DNA from: Oscillospiraceae bacterium
GTDB taxonomy: Bacteria; Bacillota; Clostridia; Oscillospirales; Ruminococcaceae
Length of the DNA stretch: 8,820 bases
NCBI GenBank assembly: GCA_015067375.1
Contig: SVMQ01000079.1
Coordinates: forward strand, 1-8,820
Direction of reading: 5' to 3'
Shown: positions 6,542 through 8,820 of the stretch, piece by piece
How the letters are laid out: each line of letters begins with the position of its first letter
Numbering within the stretch: the first letter of the stretch is position 1
Position numbers and translations under genes: made by a program
The notes under the pieces: model-generated
Told to the model about the DNA's origin: nothing
What the model saw: only the letters and a program-made list of their open reading frames with translations
The model's database searches: none

Positions 6542-7231
6542 ATGAGCAATATCACTTACCAGTACATAAGAAAAAACAAGGACATCCAGACGTATATCAA
6601 TTATGCTGACGCGGCGCTCAGTACCATCGGCTATACGGAGCATTCCAACGCGCACGTTGAGCGTGCGGCAGACACAGCCTATATGATACTCAGCACCCTA
6701 GGCTATGACGAGCGCACCTGTGAGCTTGCGCAGATAGCCGCGTATATGCATGATATCGGCAACGTGATAAACCGCGTAGACCATGCGCAGAGCGGCGCTG
6801 TTATGGCTTTCCGTCTGCTGGATAACCTCGGTATGCCCGCGGATGAGATATCGCTGATAGTATCCGCCATCGGCAATCATGACGAGCACACCGCAAGCCC
6901 TGTTACCCCTATCGCGGCAGCGCTTATCATCGCTGATAAGTCGGATGTGCGCCGCTCGCGTGTGCGCAGCAAGGATGGTGAGTTCATACCAAGCGATGAG
7001 AATCTCAGGGCGGATATCCATGACCGCGTGAATTATGCGGTAGAGCGCTCCAAGCTGTCCTTTTCCGAGGATAACACCGAGCTTATACTGGAGCTTGACC
7101 TTGACCTTAAAATATCGCCTGTCATGGAGTATTTTGAGATATTCCTCACAAGAATGAATCTCTGTCGCCGTGCGGCTGAAACTCTGGGAGTTACATTCGG
7201 ACTTGTTATCAATAACTCGCGTATACTGTAA
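6542..7231 (+). CDS. HD-domain metal-dependent phosphohydrolase
   Basis: A 229-residue soluble protein of the HD superfamily, whose members hydrolyse phosphate esters of nucleotides or related compounds with bound metals. The metal ligands are visible in the expected order: H34 or H38, H70-D71 (AAYMHDIGNV), H81 (VDHAQSG), H113 with H116 (GNHDEH) and D132 (ADKSD). The HD core covers about residues 30-140. The C-terminal 80 residues (SEDNTELILELDLDLK and onward) are not a domain I recognise. GAGG lies five bases before the ATG. It appears to be a single-gene unit, preceded by the tandem repeats with their promoter and followed by a possible terminator. The substrate cannot be told; nothing nearby suggests a nucleotide-signalling system. 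Confidence 0.85.
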   Translation: MSNITYQYIRKNKDIQTYINYADAALSTIGYTEHSNAHVERAADTAYMILSTLGYDERTCELAQIAAYMHDIGNVINRVDHAQSGAVMAFRLLDNLGMPADEISLIVSAIGNHDEHTASPVTPIAAALIIADKSDVRRSRVRSKDGEFIPSDENLRADIHDRVNYAVERSKLSFSEDNTELILELDLDLKISPVMEYFEIFLTRMNLCRRAAETLGVTFGLVINNSRIL

Positions 7232-7314
7232 TTAAAGCAGCTCGCAAGGCTGAAATTACTTTTGTTTGTGTTACGCTTGTTTCGGAATAATATCACAGAT
7301 TCTTAATACATCAC

Positions 7315-7343
7315 GACCCGTGAAGCAGTGCGCTTTGCGGGTC
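7315..7343 (+). terminator. Possible terminator after the HD-domain gene
   Basis: GACCCG (7315-7320) pairs with CGGGTC (7338-7343), with an inner AGC/GCT. It is followed by TGTTTGTG and, somewhat later, a run of six T. The stem is short and the T tract imperfect. Otherwise the gap 7232-7400 holds only AT-rich DNA with nothing else I can identify. Confidence 0.4.
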
Positions 7344-7404
7344 TGTTTGTGCGATTTTGCTTTTTTATACAAAAAAATCCATGAAATTTCGTGCAAAATA
7401 TTAC

Positions 7405-7433
7405 TTTACAAAAACGTATCTTTAACTTAAAAT
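7405..7433 (+). promoter_or_regulatory. Sigma-A-type promoter of the LacI-family gene
   Basis: TTTACA (7405-7410), a 17-base spacer and TAAAAT (7428-7433) match the consensus at five of six bases in each hexamer. Transcription would start near 7440, giving a leader of about 64 bases before the ATG at 7504. Confidence 0.65.
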
Positions 7434-7466
7434 ATTAGTATAGAATATTAAGTATATAGTGTACTT
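7425..7466. promoter_or_regulatory. AT-rich dyads over the LacI-family promoter start, candidate operator
   Basis: ACTTAA (7425-7430) and TTAAGT (7448-7453) form an inverted repeat around the -10. AATATTA occurs twice (7431-7437, 7444-7450). AAGTA (7450-7454) faces TACTT (7462-7466). Any could bind a regulator, including the encoded LacI protein acting on its own gene. AT-rich DNA makes such matches easily by chance. Confidence 0.3.
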
Positions 7467-7503
7467 GAAAAAACTAAATTTAAGTGCTGAAAGGAATAAA
7501 GAT

Positions 7504-8523
7504 ATGGTTAAAAAAGCTGTGACGATGAGCGATATCGCAAAGGTAATGAACGTAAGTACCGTGACTGTATCCAAAGCGCTTGGCGACCGTGACGGCGTAA
7601 GCGACGACCTGCGCGAGCGCATAAAGCAGAAGGCTACCGAGATGGGCTACCGTATGCACACAGGCGGCAGAGGTATGCACGACGGGCTGAGCTACAATAT
7701 CGGTATCGTGGTCGCGCATCACTTCATCAGCGACGCAAGCTCGTTCTACTGGGGCGTGTACCGTGATATAGTGGAGCTGCTGCAGTCACAGAATTATTAC
7801 GGTATGCTCGAAGTCATCAACGACGGTGATGACAATGTATCTGAGATACCCAACTCCGTTCTTGATAAGAAAGTTGACGGACTTATCGTGCTGGGTCAGT
7901 TTTCGGATAATTATGTTGACAGGCTGCTTGCCTGCGGCATACCTACGGTGTTCCTTGATTTCTACGGCAGCCGCGAGGATGTTGATACTGTGCTTTCTGA
8001 TAACTTCTACGGCGCATATATGCTGACCAGCTATCTTGTTGCGAACGGTCACAGAAAGATCGGATTCCTCGGCAGTGTAAGCTCCACTTCCAGCATACAG
8101 GATCGTTATCTCGGCTACTACAAGACGCTGCTTGAAAACAGGATACCGCTCCGTCAGGACTGGATAATCAGCGATCGTTCCAATGAGAGTGATATCTTCC
8201 CCGAGTTCACACTGCCTGCTGATATGCCAACCGCATTCGTGTGCAACTGCGACGAGTCCGCATACAAGCTGGTAAACCAGCTCAAGGCGCTTGGCTACAG
8301 CATTCCCGATGATATCTCGGTGGTAGGATATGATGATCATATTTATTCCACCATCAGCGTGCCGCGTATCACCACTATTGATGTAAACAGCCGCGTGATG
8401 TCCTCTGAGGCGGTGGATATAATCCTGCACAAGATCCGCGACGGCAGCTACAAGCGCGGCAGAACGCTTGTTACAGGCAGACTGGTGCGCAGAGAGAGCG
8501 TGAAAAATCTTAATAAGATATGA
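7504..8523 (+). CDS. LacI-family transcriptional regulator
   Basis: A 339-residue DNA-binding repressor or activator responding to a small ligand, usually a sugar. The N-terminal helix-turn-helix is TMSDIAKVMNVSTVTVSKAL (7-26), followed by VSDDLRERIKQKATEMGY. The periplasmic-binding-protein-like ligand domain runs from about 64 to 335, with DGLIVLG (125-131), NGHRKIGFLG (181-190), TAFVCNCDES (243-252) and the closing ISVVGYDD (271-278) with PRITTIDVN. The linker between the domains (about 50-62, HTGGRGMHDGLS) is Gly-rich and lacks the usual hinge-helix sequence. The ATG at 7504 has AAAGGA eight bases upstream and begins right before the domain; an in-frame GTG at 7459 has no such site. It is transcribed alone, and no sugar-use genes are adjacent in the window, so its target is unknown. 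Confidence 0.94.
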   Translation: MVKKAVTMSDIAKVMNVSTVTVSKALGDRDGVSDDLRERIKQKATEMGYRMHTGGRGMHDGLSYNIGIVVAHHFISDASSFYWGVYRDIVELLQSQNYYGMLEVINDGDDNVSEIPNSVLDKKVDGLIVLGQFSDNYVDRLLACGIPTVFLDFYGSREDVDTVLSDNFYGAYMLTSYLVANGHRKIGFLGSVSSTSSIQDRYLGYYKTLLENRIPLRQDWIISDRSNESDIFPEFTLPADMPTAFVCNCDESAYKLVNQLKALGYSIPDDISVVGYDDHIYSTISVPRITTIDVNSRVMSSEAVDIILHKIRDGSYKRGRTLVTGRLVRRESVKNLNKI

Positions 8524-8528
8524 AAAGC

Positions 8529-8564
8529 AACAGCCGCCACGACATAATTCGGGCGGCTGTTTTT
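8529..8564 (+). terminator. Strong intrinsic terminator after the LacI-family gene
   Basis: AACAGCCGCC (8529-8538) pairs perfectly with GGCGGCTGTT (8552-8561) and runs into TTTTT (8560-8564). It starts six bases after the stop codon: a textbook Rho-independent terminator. Confidence 0.93.
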
Positions 8565-8611
8565 CTGTATTAAGTAAATCTCAGTGTGTCTAGCGTTTGC
8601 CATGTTCATGC

Positions 8612-8703
8612 AGAGCGAAAAAGATATCACAATACAATCGTGCAGCGACCTGCGAACGCGAGCGTTTTTTGCGAAGCAAAACGGATTGCCATAAGGGCAA
8701 TCC
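8612..8703. repeat. Hairpin-rich tandem repeat, copy 1 (116-base period)
   Basis: A 92-base unit containing GCAG/CTGC (8642-8653), AACGC/GCGTT (8655-8666), TTTTGC-gaa-GCAAAA (8667-8681) and GGATTGCC/GGCAATCC (8683-8703). It recurs almost unchanged at 8728-8820, separated by 24 bases containing GAGCCGAGCCG. Read on the minus strand, TTTTGC-ttc-GCAAAA has the same TTC-loop style as the elements at 2992 and 6272, so it may be a related family in the opposite orientation. The short reading frames across it repeat along with the DNA and are not believable genes. Confidence 0.88.
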
Positions 8704-8727
8704 GAGCCGAGCCGTTGCAATTTAAGA

Positions 8728-8820
8728 AGAGCGAAAAAGATATCACAATACAATCGTGCAGCGACCTGCGAACGTGAGCGTTTTTTGCGAAGCAAAAACG
8801 GATTGCCATAAGGGCAATTC
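8728..8820. repeat. Hairpin-rich tandem repeat, copy 2, reaching the right edge
   Basis: Matches 8612-8703 except for two substitutions (AACGC becomes AACGT; GGCAATCC becomes GGCAATTC) and one extra A in the GCAAAA arm. The copy reaches the window edge, so the array may have more units. Nothing between the terminator and copy 1 (8565-8611) is recognisable. Confidence 0.88.

Noticed and set aside
7459..7503. N-terminal extension of the LacI-family protein from GTG 7459
   Set aside because: There is no ribosome binding site before it, and it would overlap the likely leader and dyads. The ATG at 7504 has AAAGGA and matches the normal domain start.
8448..8809. Short frames on both strands across the right-edge repeat
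   Set aside because: The same peptide recurs with each DNA repeat and one frame runs into the terminator of the LacI-family gene; not credible as genes.

Overview
The window looks like chromosomal DNA of a Gram-positive Firmicute. Genes start with AAGGAG-type ribosome binding sites, promoters resemble sigma-A sites, and ATA is used freely for isoleucine. I infer a Ruminococcus-like member of the Oscillospiraceae from the gene styles and the many hairpin-rich intergenic repeats. No sequence search was run to confirm this.

Layout, left to right. On the minus strand are asparagine synthetase B (asnB, cut by the left edge) and, just upstream of it, an Na+-coupled transporter of the neurotransmitter:sodium symporter (NSS) family, probably for an amino acid. 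These two may share transcripts. A divergent region (2849-3135) follows, carrying a four-hairpin repeat element. To its right, on the plus strand, is a two-gene unit: an ECF sigma factor overlapping by ATGA an 851-residue single-pass membrane protein. That protein has a short cytoplasmic N-terminus and a very large outer part ending in three similar modules of about 125 residues. It is most simply read as the anti-sigma/sensor partner of the sigma factor. After a terminator come two nearly identical tandem copies of the same repeat family, then a lone HD-domain phosphohydrolase gene, then a LacI-family regulator with a good promoter and a strong terminator. The window ends in a second, different tandem repeat (116-base period) that runs off the right edge.

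The genes do not form one pathway. asnB plus the transporter suggest amino-acid supply. The sigma/membrane pair suggests an envelope or extracellular sensing switch. The HD protein and the LacI regulator are separate single-gene units. The most unusual content is in the intergenic DNA: structured repeats that sit between extended -10 motifs and directly precede two of the plus-strand transcription units, so they could be mobile elements that carry or duplicate promoters.
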